This document shows, piece by piece, positions 1-10,964 of a stretch of 64,000 nucleotides of DNA. The notes under the pieces were generated by a model. It searched no databases. It was not told where the DNA came from and worked only from the letters and a program-made list of their open reading frames with translations. The first letter of the stretch is position 1, and every line of letters starts with the position of its first letter. This stretch comes from Lamellibrachia columna (lineage: Eukaryota > Annelida > Polychaeta > Sabellida > Siboglinidae): contig OY759262.1 in assembly GCA_963662155.1 (NCBI GenBank), forward strand, positions 20,287,930 to 20,351,929. The letters run 5' to 3'. The position numbers were made by a program, and so were the translations under genes.

Positions 1-3000
1 TCAGTACCCCATTCATCTAGTCGCCGTGTCAGTACCCCGTTCATGTAGTGACCGTGTCAGTACCCCGTCCATCTAGTCACCGTGTCAGTACTCCTCCATC
101 TAGTCGCCATGTCAGTACCCCGTCCATCTAGTCACCGTTGTCAGTACTCCTCCACCTAGTCGCCGTGTCAGTACCCCGTCCATCTAGTCACCGTTGTCAG
201 TACTCCTCCATCTAGTCGCCATGTCAGTACCCCGTCCATCTAGTCACCGTTGTCAGTACCCTATCCATCTAGTCGCCGTGTCAGTACCCCGTCCATCTAG
301 TCGCCGTGTCAGTACCACGTCCATCTAGTCGCCATGTCAGTACCCCGTCCATCTAGCGACCGTGTCAGTACCCCTCCATCTAGTTGCCTTGTCAGTACCC
401 CGTCCATCTAGTCGCCGTGTCAGTACCCCGTCCATCTAGTCCCCGTTGTCAGTACCCCATCCATCTAGTCGCCGTGTCAGTACCCCGTTCATGTAGTGAC
501 CGTGTCAATACCCCGTCCATCTAGTCGCCATGTCAGTACCCCTTCCATCTAGTCACCGTTGTCATTACCCCGTCCATCTAGTCGCCGTGTCAGTACCCCG
601 TCCATCTAGTCACCGTTGTCAGTACCCCGTCCATCTAGTCGCCGTGTCAGTACCCCGTTCATGTAGTGACCGTGTCAGTACCCCGTCCATCTAGTCGCCA
701 TGTCAATACCCCGTCCATCTAGTCACCGTTGTCAGTACCCCATTCATCTAGTCGCTGTGTCAGTACCCCGTTCATGTAGTGACCGTGTCAGTACCCCGTC
801 CATCTAGTCGCCGTGTCAGTACCCCTCCATCTAGTCGCCGTGTCAGTACCCCGTTCATGTAGTGACCGTGTCAGTACCCCGTCCATCTACTCACCATGTC
901 AGTACCCCGTCCATCTAGTCGCCGTGTCAGTACCCCGCCCATCTAGTCACCGTGTCAGTACCACGTCCATCTAGTCACCGTGTCAGTACCCCGTCCATCT
1001 AGTCACCGTGTCAGTGCCCCGTCCATCTAGTCACCGTGTCAGTACCCCGTCCATGTAGTCGCCGTGTCAGTGCCCCGTCCATCTAGTCACCGTGTCAGTA
1101 CCCCGTCCATCTAGTCACCGTGTCAGTGCCCCGTCCATCTAGTCACAGTGTCAGTGCCCCGTCCATCTAGTCACCATGTCAGTAATCCGTCCATCTAGTC
1201 GCCATGTCAGTACCCCGTCCATCTAGTCGCCGTGTCAGTACCCCGTTCGTGTAGTGACCGTGTCAGTACCCCGTCCATCTAGTCGCCATGTCAATACCCC
1301 GTCCATCTAGTCACCGTCGTCAGTACCCCATTCATCTAGTCGCTGTGTCAGTACCCCGTTCATGTAGTGACCGTGTCAGTACCCCGTCCATCTAGTCGCC
1401 GTGTCAGTACCCCTCCATCTAGTCGCCGTGTCAGTACCCCGTCCATCTTGTCACCGTGTCTGTACCCCGTCCATCTAGTCGCCGTGTCAGTACCCCGTCC
1501 ATCCAGTCACCGTGTCAGTACCCCGTCCATCTAGTCACCGTGTCAGTGCCCCGTCCATCTAGTCGCCATGTCAGCACCCCGTTCATGTAGTGACCGTGTC
1601 AGTACCCCGTCCATCTAGTCGCCGTGTCAGTACCCCGTTCATGTAGTGACCGTCCATCTAGTCGCCATGTCAGTACCCCGTCCATCTAGTCACCGTTGTC
1701 AGTACCCCGTCCATCTAGTCACCGTTGTCAGTACCCCATTCATCTAGTCGCCGTGTCAGTACCCCGTTCATGTAGTGACCGTGTCAGTACCCCGTCCATA
1801 TAGTCACCGTGTCAGTACCCCTCCATCTAGTCGCCGTGTCAGTACCCCGTCCATCTAGTCACCGTTGTCAGTACCCCGTCCATCTAGTCGCCGTGTCAGT
1901 ACCACGTCCATCTAGTCGCCGTGTCAGTACCACGTCCATCTAGTCGCCGTGTCAGTACCCCGTCCATCTAGTCGCCGTGTCAGTACCACGTCCATCTAGT
2001 CGCCGTGTCAGTACCCCGTCCATCTAGTCGCCGTGTCAGTACCCCGTTCATGTAGTGACCGTGTCAGTACCCCGTCCATCTAGCGACCGTGTCAGTACCC
2101 CTCCATCTAGTTGCCTTGTCAGTACCCCGTCCATCTAGTCGCCGTGTCAGTACCCCGTCCATCTAGTCCCCGTTGTCAGTACCCCATCCATCTAGTCGCC
2201 GTGTCAGTACCCCGTCCATCTAGTCGCCGTGTCAGTACCACGTCCATCTAGTCGCCGTGTCAGTACCCCGTCCATCTAGTCGCCGTGTCAGTACCCCGTT
2301 CATGTAGTGACCGTGTCAATACCCCGTCCATCTAGTCGCCATGTCAGTACCCCTTCCATCTAGTCACCGTTGTCATTACCCCGTCCATCTAGTCGCCGTG
2401 TCAGTACCCCGTCCATCTAGTCACCGTTGTCAGTACCCCGTCCATCTAGTCGCCGTGTCAGTACCCCGTTCATCTAGTGACCGTGTCAGTACCCCTCCAT
2501 CTAGTCGCCTTGTCAGTACCCCGTCCATCTAGTCACCGTTGTCAGTACCCCTCCATCTAGTCACCGTGTCAGTACCCCGTCAATCTAGTCACCGTGTCAG
2601 TACCCCTCCATCTAGTCACCGTGTCAGTACCACGTCCATCTAGTGGCCGTGTCAGTACCCCTCCATCTAGTCACCGTGTCAGTACCCCTCCATCTAGTCA
2701 CCGTGTCAGTACCACGTCCATCTAGTCACCATGTCAGTACCCCTCCATCTAGTCGCCGTGTCGGTACCCCTCCATCTAGTCACCGTGTCAGTACCCCGTC
2801 CATCTAGTCACCGTGTCAGTACCCCTCCATCTAGTCACCGTGTCAGTACCCCTCCATCTAGTCACCGTGTCAGTACCCCTCCATCTAGTCACCGTGTCAG
2901 TACCCCTCCATCTAGTCGCCGTGTCAGTACCCCTCCATCTAGTCACCGTGTCAGTACCCCTCCATCTAGTCACCGTGTCAGTACCCCTCCATCTAGTCGC

Positions 3001-3026
3001 CGTGTCAGTACCATGTCTCACTAGTC
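1..3026. repeat. 27/28-bp minisatellite (satellite) array, left end outside the window
   Basis: Over 100 head-to-tail copies of a unit that reads GTCAGTACCCCGTCCATCTA followed by GTCRCCGT. Most copies are 28 bp; 29-bp (GTTGTC) and 27-bp (CCCCTCC) variants are mixed in. Copies with CATGTAGTGACC recur at intervals. The last 500 bp are mostly the 27-bp variant, which is why open frames with a 9-residue repeat appear there; these are not genes. The array starts before base 1 and ends sharply near 3026 in unique AT-rich DNA. Larger internal duplications are described in the findings. Confidence 0.97.
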
Positions 3027-4121
3027 CCCGTCAGTCCCAGGGGACTAAATGGCCACTCTCCAACATTTTCTGACAGTTCGCTTTGAAGTTTCCCAGCCTT
3101 ATTACTTGTTTATTTGTGTACCTAAAATAGTATTATTACATACCATTGGCTTTGCCTCGACGAGTTCTTTCAAGAAGTGTATACCTTTCCTATAATCATA
3201 CACCAATGAAGGGTCTACGTCCTTTTAAAGTGTAAAAAATAAACAAAATAAGCGTTCCCAAAATATGTTTCATTTTAATAAGTTATTATTTTTAATTTAT
3301 TAATGATAATTTTGAAGTGTCTTATGTTAAAGTAAACTTTCCAATGTGTGTCCCAATCTATGATTGAAGCCCCTACAATAGTTGCTCGTACCCAAACTTA
3401 TTTTGTTTGTTAATTAACCCATATTTATTGTTACGCCCGACACCAAGCTCCCTCACCAATATTTCAATACTACAAATTAATGATTTTCCAAAATTACTTT
3501 GCTTAGAACGCAGAGTATAATAAAATTTATGCTGAATGTATAATTTCAGAGTAGTTATTTGAATAAGTAGTACTTTTGATCTTCGTGCTGTCCAACAAAT
3601 TGTCAAATTTTAACTGGTTACGTCCGGTACCAAACTTTGTTATGGATTAAATATAATAAAAATAATTACTTCAAAATTTACAAATACGTAAATAACAATA
3701 CTTGTTGTACATGTGAATGCTTTATCATGGGATGATATCAATAACACATCAAGAGAAACCAGTTAAGACGAATGTTCAGCATTTCACCAGAACTGTTACG
3801 CCCGGTACCAAGCAAGTCACCTGTTGCCTTTGTTATTGCTCTCCTACATTTAGAAGCTGAGTAAGCACCAGTGTTGGAATATTATATGGAAAACAACAAA
3901 TATGCTTTAAAGTATTATCAGATATTTGTTACGCCCGGTACCAAGGTGTGGTGGTTGTTGTTACAACAAGGAAACGTTTTTACAAGGAATATACTCCTTA
4001 GAAAAGTATTCGACACAGCGGACTCACAAAGGATCAGTATGCCGTGATACCAGAGGTCAATGGCAACCTTAATGAGGACATATGTACTGTGCAAATGAAC
4101 TTTGTAGAAAACATTCTAAAC
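3027..4121. other. AT-rich intergenic DNA with four copies of a 19-bp motif
   Basis: No gene is visible. The motif GTTACGCCCGGTACCAAGC or a 1-3 base variant occurs at 3430, 3617, 3795 and 3928, always on the plus strand, spaced 187, 178 and 133 bp apart. The DNA between the copies is not alike. A partial match (GTTACGCCC) lies near 4934, before the 24-bp minisatellite. Confidence 0.7.
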
Positions 4122-4273
4122 ATATTAAAGAAAATATCCAAGCATATGAAATAACACTAAAAAGTGAAGCAGATTGTAAGGAATCAATTTGGTGTAACAT
4201 AATGGAATGTGTTAGAATTGGTGATTTTAATTATGGCCATATACAATGTAAATCATTAGTGTTAGAGAGTAAA
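4122..4273 (+). pseudogene. LINE family A endonuclease fragment with internal deletion
   Basis: The translation (IQAYEITLKSEADCKESIW, then RIGDFNYGHIQCKSLVLES) matches the endonuclease region of the longer LINE copy at 6830-7085. About 105 bp present in that copy are missing here, between GTAACATAAT and GGAATGTG. The GDFN motif of the apurinic-like endonuclease is kept. It is a dead fragment of a CR1/Jockey-type non-LTR retrotransposon; further copies of the family lie at 6680-10135 and 40690-41380. Confidence 0.8.
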
Positions 4274-4963
4274 GAAATCCAGTCGGCCTAGATGTCAACA
4301 AAAACACCGTTACACTGCATTCATACGTAGAACACTACACGATGAATGTTCAGAATGAAAATACGTTCTCATTGCAAAGGGCCAAATAGATGCGTGGTAA
4401 TATCGCCGAGTAGACAACTTCAGGAATGTGCACGATATGATGGCGAAAGGACCCTCCCACTATACAGACTCACCTCTTCCAGTGTGAATATGGCAATGTG
4501 TGAAAAAATAGTGTTTTTATGGAGTATAACGATTGTCGTAGAGGACTTTGTATGCTTTTCTGTGATGACGTTTTGTTTAATTAACTTATTTATATATATA
4601 TTTTTAATAGACTTTTAGTTTGTACGCGCAGTGATTAGTGTCGGTCAATAGCTTCCTCCCGCACGGGTTTCGTTTATATGAACGAACCACTTCCTAAACA
4701 TAAAATATGTTCATAGAAATGGTATGATAGCTATATGTTAGGCTATTACAGTTGTTAAATTTAAATTGTAGTTAACATATAATATACACCTTGCAATCCA
4801 TACATAATATAGTATTGGCTTAGTAATTCGATCATTGTTACATCATGTAGACTAGCAGAACGTAAATTTTGCAACGTTCATATTATATTAAATTTATTAA
4901 ACATAATTGGTCATGTGTAATAAATGTTTATACGTTACGCCCATGTGTGTGCGGGATGAGACA

Positions 4964-5134
4964 TAGGAACCATCTTGTCCCACATGCAAGGGGCCGTCTT
5001 GTCCCACATGCAAGGGGCCGTCTTGTCCCACATGCAAGGGGCCGTCTTGCCCCACATGCAAGGGGCCGTCTTGTCCCACATGCATGGGGCCGTCTTGCCC
5101 CACATGCATGGGGCCGTCTTGTCCCACATGCACT
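4964..5134. repeat. 24-bp minisatellite, about 7 copies
   Basis: The unit GGGGCCGTCTTGTCCCACAT plus GCAA is repeated head to tail with small changes (TCCC/CCCC, CAAG/CATG). GGGGCCGTTTTGCCCC-like sequence also occurs alone at 5583-5615. The period is a multiple of three, so all six frames look open, but no gene is implied. Confidence 0.9.
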
Positions 5135-5290
5135 ACGTGCATGTATGCAAAACACAACGTACCCACTGTGTATTGTTTGACCTGTCAAATGATTAATAAT
5201 ATTATGATGTCACCAATTAAGTCCATGATTGTTGTACCATTTTACAATTGCCAAACTATTGGATCAGAGCGTATAAACTTACTTACTTAT

Positions 5291-5427
5291 TTAGTCCTCT
5301 TCGTGCCCGGTGGCACATAAGGCATCAACAAGAGAGGGCCACTGCTGTCGGTCTGCAGCCCATTTGGTGATGGTGTTCCATGTCAGGCCGCATTCTTTCA
5401 TCTCCTTCTCCACTGTTCGTCTCCATA
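5291..5427 (-). pseudogene. C-terminal end of a non-LTR retrotransposon reverse transcriptase
   Basis: The minus-strand reading gives WRRTVEKEMKECGLTW, then KWAADRQQWPSLVDALCA, then TGHEED and a stop at 5291. This matches the usual tail of LINE ORF2 proteins (W-x-T-V-E-x-E, A-x-D-R-x-x-W, V-x-A-L-C, G-x-E-E-D-stop). Nothing recognisable continues upstream, so it is a 5'-truncated scrap. The exact LINE clade cannot be told from this length. Confidence 0.7.
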
Positions 5428-5990
5428 ATAATAGTGTATATAAAATATAAAAAAAACACTGATTTAATTGCGTCTGTCTCGTGTTGCTTAACGTTCGGGC
5501 GGGTATCCGGTAGATATTAGCTTAATTTTGCACCAATTGTTTTTGGGACGTTAAGAGTTTTATACTTTGTGCACGTGCTGTGGGCCGTCTTACCTCCAGG
5601 GGCCGTTTTGCCCCAGGTTATCCTATCACCGTTACATACCTAAATTATAAATGTGCATTCACTGTGAGTTAGTCATCATTATTTCTGACTTGTTGTCTGA
5701 CTGGTAGAACGGCGATAAACAACGCATCGTTCGGACCGGTGAACAAATGGTTCGTTTCTCCTGGTTCAATGGCACAAAAGCATGCACCAGAAAAGGTTAG
5801 ATCAGACACGAATAAAAATGATGGGCCACCGAAGCCAACCACACCGTCACCATCCGTCCACGTACCTACCGAGAACTGACATACGTGTCGTGAAAGCTGG
5901 AGACGAGCAAAGTCCGGTGAATGTGGATATCAGCCATATGTAGTAGGAAAGAATTAGAATACCAGCTTCCGAGACATTGCCGCCTGGTGC
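5428..5990. other. Unassigned DNA between LINE fragments
   Basis: Holds GGGGCCGT-type sequence at 5583-5615. A minus-strand open frame of 125 codons at 5847-6224 overlaps the plus-strand LINE tail below; it has no recognisable motif and is probably chance. Confidence 0.4.
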
Positions 5991-5994
5991 GAAT

Positions 5995-6194
5995 AAGGAA
6001 TGGACCAATTGGATGGGCAGGTATCGCGTAAACTTGCGAAAGTGAGGCTTTGAACCCCCCGGCGAGATCCAAATCATGGACCACCTACTGAAGTGTCGCC
6101 TTCTGGATGAACTGTGCCCCCGACAGATCTCGCAGCGGAATCTGACACAGCAATCGCGTGTGCGCGGTGTTGGAAAGACACGGCTTGATTGAGT
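5995..6194 (+). pseudogene. LINE ORF2 tail with a frameshift
   Basis: The plus-strand reading gives GRYRVNLRKCGFEPP, then MDHLLKCRLLDELC, and after a one-base shift near 6120 TDLAAESDTAIACARCWKD and a stop. The pattern (small glycine/arginine block, M-D-H-L-L-x-C-R-L-L-D-E, D-L-A-A, A-C-A-R-x-W-K) is the common end of invertebrate LINE reverse transcriptases. It belongs to a different family from the fragment at 5291-5427. Confidence 0.6.
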
Positions 6195-6679
6195 TGGATG
6201 CAAACAACAGCAAAACACGTCCAATCACGGCGCAATCACCTACATATGGCATCGAAACAACGCAGTGGTGATTGCACGCAACTGACGAACCGCAGATCTA
6301 ACAAGTGCAGCTGCGAAATTGCTAGTGCTTCGTGGACAGCGCATTGAACGTGTGAAGCAACTGAATTATGCAGAACTGACTAAATAGCATTGGAGATCAA
6401 CATGACGCCATGGCATTTAGACCTTCATGCAAGGAATGATGACACAATTGAAGATTGGTTGTAATGATATTAGGGTAACCTGGCGGTCCCGCCAAGAAAC
6501 ACGTTCAATGTGTGCCTCTCCGGTGTTTTTCGCACGAACAATTGCCTGAAAAAAATGTGTACACGCAAATAGTGTGATAGGATTATATCATGCTACTTAC
6601 AACATTTTTAAGTGGGTATCCATACCAAGTCAATTATCAATATCTGTAAACTAGTTCTAGTAAGTTCATAGTAAGTAAA
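6195..6679. other. Non-coding, nothing recognised
   Basis: No coherent reading frame, repeat array or transposon end was seen in this stretch. Confidence 0.4.
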
Positions 6680-7652
6680 AAAGCGAGTTAGACATTATGG
6701 TAGCAGATATTGATGCTCATGTAATCATGGGCAAATAAAGATATAGTAGATGCTGGGTTAGCACTGACAGGTTATGTATCGTTTAGGAAGGATAGATGAG
6801 AAAGAAGGGGAGGTGGAGTAATTTTATATATTAAAGAATCTGTCCAAGCATATGAAATAACACTGAAAAGTGAAGCAGTTTGTAAGGAATCAATTTGGTG
6901 TAACATAATTATCAATAGCTCAACATTAGCAATAGGAGTAGTTTATCGTAGTCCAAAAATAGGACAAGTGGAAGATATAAAACTACAAAAGGCTATAAGG
7001 GAGGTGAGCAAGGAGGAATGTGTTATAATTGGTGATTTTAACCATGGCCATATACAATGGAAATCATTAGTGTTAGAGAGTGCTGGGGTGATGATCATCA
7101 GTTTCTACTTCTAACACAGGATTGTTTCCTTACACAACATGTCTTGGAACCAACCAGAGGTGGGAATGTGTTGGATTTAATTGTGTCTTCTCAAAATGAA
7201 TTTGTTGACAATGTTAAAGCGCACAATTCCAGTGATCACAACCATATCCATTGGCAGGTAATATGAAAAATGACAGCAACAATTTCTATGCTTATGTAAG
7301 GAGTAAACAGAAATTTCGAGATAAGGGCGGACCACTGAAAAACAACAGTGGAAATATAATTTCAGACGGGTTTCAAATGGCCTGAATGAGTATTTCAGCT
7401 CAGTTTTTACCACAGAAGATATCAACTCACTTTCATTTTCAGTTACTAAATTTGAGGGCGATAAATCAGATAATTTAGGACAGTTATTTGTTACTCATGA
7501 AATGATAGCAAAGAAAATTAAGAAGACGAAAGATAATAAATCACCTGGAGTTGATGGGATACCACCAACACTGCCTAAGGAAATTGTAAAGCAAATTAGT
7601 ACACCACTTGCAAAAGTGTTTCATTTGTCACTAGAAGAAGGAAACGTTCCCA

Positions 7653-8717
7653 GCAGCGGATTCGGGGGGGGGGTCTTAGGGGTCTCAAGACCGTGTACGT
7701 GACCAAGCCAGCGTAGTCGTCTCTGTTTTAGAATGCAGCTTAGTGGAGTTGAGTTGCAGCGTTGTAGGATTTCCAGGTTGGTAATTTTGTATTGCCATTT
7801 CACGCCAAGGATAGTGCGTAGGCAGCTTAGGTGGAAACTGTTTAATTTCTGTTTACGACAAGTAGTCCAGGTCTCTGCACCATACAAAAGGATGCTGAGC
7901 ACGCATGCATGATACACTTTCAGTTTTATATGTAGTGTCAGGCTCTTGTTGGACCAAACTCTTTTTGAGAGTTTTCCAAAGGATGTTGCAGCTTTATCAG
8001 GTCGTGTGTTAAGTTCCTTGTCAAGCGTGAAATTGTTGGACATGATGGAGCCTAAGTATGAAAAGTTATCCACGATTTAGAGTGCTTCATCACTGAGAGT
8101 GATATTGGATGACAGTCTTTTTGACACTGATTTTGAGGTCAAACGCTGAGGAAGTATTGGAAAAAGTGTCTATGATAGACTGCAGCTGTTCCTCGGAATG
8201 AGAGCAGATGGCAGCAGCATCTGCATAGAGGGTCTCACATGTAACATTGTTATTCTGGCCTTCAGGCGTGATGCAGAAAATAAATTGGCATCAAATCTGG
8301 TTCTCAGACCCACACCCGGGTTAGCGAGGTTAGCAGTCTGCTTTGCTTCTCTCAATATTACAGAGAAGTATATCCCGAAAAGAGTTGGGTCCAGAACACA
8401 GCCCTGCTTCACACCATTTACAATGGGAAAGGGTTCTGATATCATCCCATCGACTTGGGCAGTGCCTTGCATGTTTTCGTGGAATGATTTGATAAGATCA
8501 GGCAAGACTGGAGTACATCGAATTTTCTTGAGGATAGTGAAGAGCGTTTCTCGATTCACGTAGTCGAAAGCTTTTGAAGTATTAGCAACCGGCTAATATT
8601 AACCCATATGTAAGTAGAGCGACACGTGTGTCGCACCCCCTCCCCCGGTTCGTAAGTAGAATGACACGATTACGACTGGCTGAGACCCCCTGCGAACAAG
8701 CCTAGATCCCCCCTGGT
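7653..8717 (-). mobile_element. RTE-like LINE fragment inserted antisense into LINE family A
   Basis: The minus strand encodes a reverse transcriptase piece (FDYVNRETLFTILKKIR near 8580, VNGVKQGCVLDPTLFGIYFS near 8400, GLRTRFDANLFSASRLKAR near 8290) and the downstream region (DNFSYLGSIMSN near 8060, YGAETWTTCRKQKL, LRRLRWLGHV-like at 7710-7740). The Y-A-D-D core between them is damaged. It splits the host LINE between its EEGNVP and SKWKEANIT codons. G/C-rich sequence borders both ends (7663-7673 and 8636-8645). A short GTTCC lies at both junctions, but no clear longer target duplication is seen. Confidence 0.8.
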
Positions 8718-8790
8718 TCCTTCAAAATGGAAAGAAGCAAACATTACACTGCTATTTAAGAAGGGATTGAGGAACAAGTCAGACAATTAC

Positions 8791-8861
8791 ATACCAGCGA
8801 GTTTAACATCAGTTGTATGCATATTATTAATGCATACCACTGATGTTAAATTCACTGGTAT
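8791..8861. repeat. Short perfect-looking hairpin (inverted duplication) inside LINE A
   Basis: The left arm ATACCAGCGAGTTTAACATC continues to GTATGCAT. It is answered by ATGCATAC then GATGTTAAATTCACTGGTAT. The arms are about 28 nt with three mismatches and enclose ATTATTA. It replaces the normal reverse-transcriptase sequence after LTSV. A direct and inverted echo of GATATTATTAAT follows. Confidence 0.8.
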
Positions 8862-9427
8862 TATTGATATTATTAATTTGATATTATTAATTAGAGACCA
8901 CATAGTGGAATTCTTTGTAAAACATAAATTAATAAATACATCTAAACATGGGTTCCTAAAAGCAAGGTCATATATAATCAATCTGTTATGTTTTTGAAAG
9001 AAATTACAAAGTGGGTAGATGATGGGTCACCGGTGAATGTTGTCTACGTAGATTTCCAGAAAGCTTTCGATAAAGTGCCACATCAAAGATGTTACTTAAA
9101 CTAAAAGCCCATGCTATAGGTAATGATGTAATCAACTGGATTGAAAAGTGGCTTACACACGAAAGACTGAGAGTAATAGTAGATGGTGAGATTTCAAACT
9201 GGAAATCTGTTTTGCGTGGGGTACCACAGGGATCAGTATTAGGTTCTATACTGTTTTATTACATATAAATGATTTGTAAGATAGCATACCTAGCAAAGTA
9301 CTGAAATTTGCAGATGACACAAAAGTATTCAGAAAGGTTACAAATGATACAGATAAACAAATTTTACAGGATGATCTAGATATGGACATGGAAACATGGA
9401 CAAAGAATATAAAATGGGGGACGCTGT

Positions 9428-9739
9428 ACTAGGTAGAACCAGTGAACCAGTCTGAATCACTAGGTAGAACCAGTGAACCAGTCTGAATCACTAGGTAGAA
9501 CCAGTGAACCAGTATGAATGACTTGGTAGAACCAGTGATCCAGTCTGAATCACTAGGTAGAACCAGTGATCCAGTCTGAATCACTAGGTAGAACCAGTGA
9601 ACCAGTCTGAATCACTAGGTAGAACCAGTGAACCAGTATGAATGACTTGGTAGAAACAGTGAACCAGTCTGAATCACTAGGTAGAACCAGTGAACCAGTA
9701 TGAATGACTTGGTAGAACCAGTGATCCAGTCTGAATCAC
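9428..9739. repeat. 31-bp minisatellite inside LINE A
   Basis: Ten copies of AGGTAGAACCAGTGAACCAG plus TCTGAATCACT, with variants GTGATCC and GTATGAATGACTTGG. The flanks are contiguous LINE coding sequence: ...GACGCTGTACTAGGTAGAACC before and ACACAAGAAAAGGACC after. The related copy at 41210-41235 has the same LINE junction without the repeat. Confidence 0.95.
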
Positions 9740-10135
9740 ACAAGAAAAGGACCCAGGAGTAACATTTAGTGTTGATATGAAGGTTTCAGAGCAAAGTAGG
9801 ATTGCTGCTTCTAAAAGAAATCAAATTATATGGCTAATTAGGAGAACTATCACATAGAAGAAGAAGCAGCTAATTGTACTCCTGTGCAAAGCAATAGTTA
9901 GATCACATGAAAAAGTACTAATTCTCACAGAGGGTGATAAATTATTGGAACAAACTGTCAAATGATTGTGTTAATGCTGGTAGTGTGAAAATGATAAGAC
10001 AATTGTTGGACTCTCGATAAGGCAGTGGCTTCCTTGTCCACTTGCATTCCGGAGCTTGTTGTTTGGGATGGCAATCTTTTTTAATCTAAAAATCCTAATA
10101 TTACGCAGATGTCAAATAAAGCTGATCACTCTAAA

Positions 10136-10459
10136 ATAGGTGTTTGTTTTTGGCGTTGAGTTGGAATTGGTATGTGTAACTGGAATTGATGTAACATGTA
10201 ATTGACCCAAATTCTGGACAGAAATGCACACAGAATTATGCACACACAAACAATATACAATAGTGAATGTAAATTTAATAGTTCTCTTGACTTTAAATCA
10301 ACATGTCTCGTGATGTTTGCGGTTATTCTTTATCAGATCTATACACACACATCTTTAACACAATGTAATTCACTTCCAATTTACACATGACACTTTTTGT
10401 ACTTCACAGATATGGTTCCATAGACTTGGTTGTCACTTGAGCAGCAGATGAGAGTCTTA
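10136..10459. other. Non-coding, nothing recognised
   Basis: AT-rich stretch after the LINE end. No gene or repeat array is visible. Confidence 0.4.
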
Positions 10460-10627
10460 TTACGAAGAAAGCCATAGTTGGAAGAGCATTGCAAAGCAAC
10501 TAAACGTTAGCCGCCGAACTGTGATGAAGCACCAGTTATCCAACACCTTCCCTGAGAGGACAGGCAGAACTCGAGAGATGACCGCTCACGAAGATCACGT
10601 TATCAACCAATGTTGGCCCAAGCTATG
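10460..10627 (+). pseudogene. Tc1/mariner-type transposase N-terminal fragment
   Basis: The plus-strand frame reads ESHSWKSIAKQLNVSRRTV, then FPERTGRTREMTAHEDHV. This has the form of the paired helix-turn-helix of Tc1-like transposases (S-x-x-x-I-A-K-x-L-N-V-S-R-x-T-V, a G-R-x-R loop, T-A-x-E-D-x-x-I). No DDE catalytic part follows, and stops occur soon after. Short, so the assignment is moderate. Confidence 0.5.
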
Positions 10628-10874
10628 ATGACGTTACGAATATCCTGCTGTGTAGAGTGATGACGTCACAAACGTCAATAGGGAATAAAAACGGTAAAGT
10701 CGATGGTTATTATTACCACATGTGAAACTCGATAAACATCTACAAAACAATAGTCGAAACTTTAACAAACAAGTACAATTTTATATGGTTATTTATTCAA
10801 CTTTGTTTAGAAGCTCCACGGAGAGACAAATAATTGCACGAAGGAAGCCAATCAACCAAGGTATGCTATTATAT

Positions 10875-10912
10875 GTGTGTGTGCGTACGTGCGTGCATGC
10901 GTGCGTGTAATG
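10875..10912. repeat. GT/GCGT-rich microsatellite
   Basis: Alternating TGTG/CGTG/CATG dinucleotide-type tract, beginning TGTGTGTGCGTACGTGCGTG. Confidence 0.8.
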
Positions 10913-10964
10913 TGTGATTTCGCGTCACTGTTCTTGTGTTCTTCCAATGACTTCGGTTATGCGA

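Larger units (their letters stand above)
6680..10135 (+). mobile_element. LINE family A (CR1/Jockey-type), interrupted copy
   Basis: A non-LTR retrotransposon ORF2 remnant. Endonuclease motifs lie at 6680-7090 (ERRGGGVILYIKESVQAYE, then VVYRSP, then VIIGDFNHGHIQW). The linker and fingers lie at 7400-7650 (DNKSPGVDGIP). After a 1-kb antisense insertion the reverse transcriptase resumes at about 8718 (WKEANITLLFKKG, VYVDFQKAFDKVPHQ near 9040, GVPQGSVLGS near 9218, FADDTKVF near 9310). The C-terminal region and the SGFLVHLHSGACC-type end run to about 10135. Several frameshifts and stops make it inactive. A 31-bp minisatellite (9428-9739) lies inside the coding region. Confidence 0.85.

Noticed and set aside
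2731..3024. Open frames with a 9-residue Ser/Pro repeat
   Set aside because: By-product of the 27-bp unit; open on both strands and in several frames, with no gene context.
1..3026. CRISPR-like array
   Set aside because: Units are directly abutting with no unique spacers, and the DNA is eukaryotic; it is a minisatellite.
4869..5196. Overlapping open frames with an 8-residue repeat on both strands
   Set aside because: Caused by the 24-bp minisatellite; no conserved flanking codons.
5847..6224. 125-codon minus-strand gene
   Set aside because: It overlaps a plus-strand LINE tail whose codons are recognisable; the minus frame has no motif.
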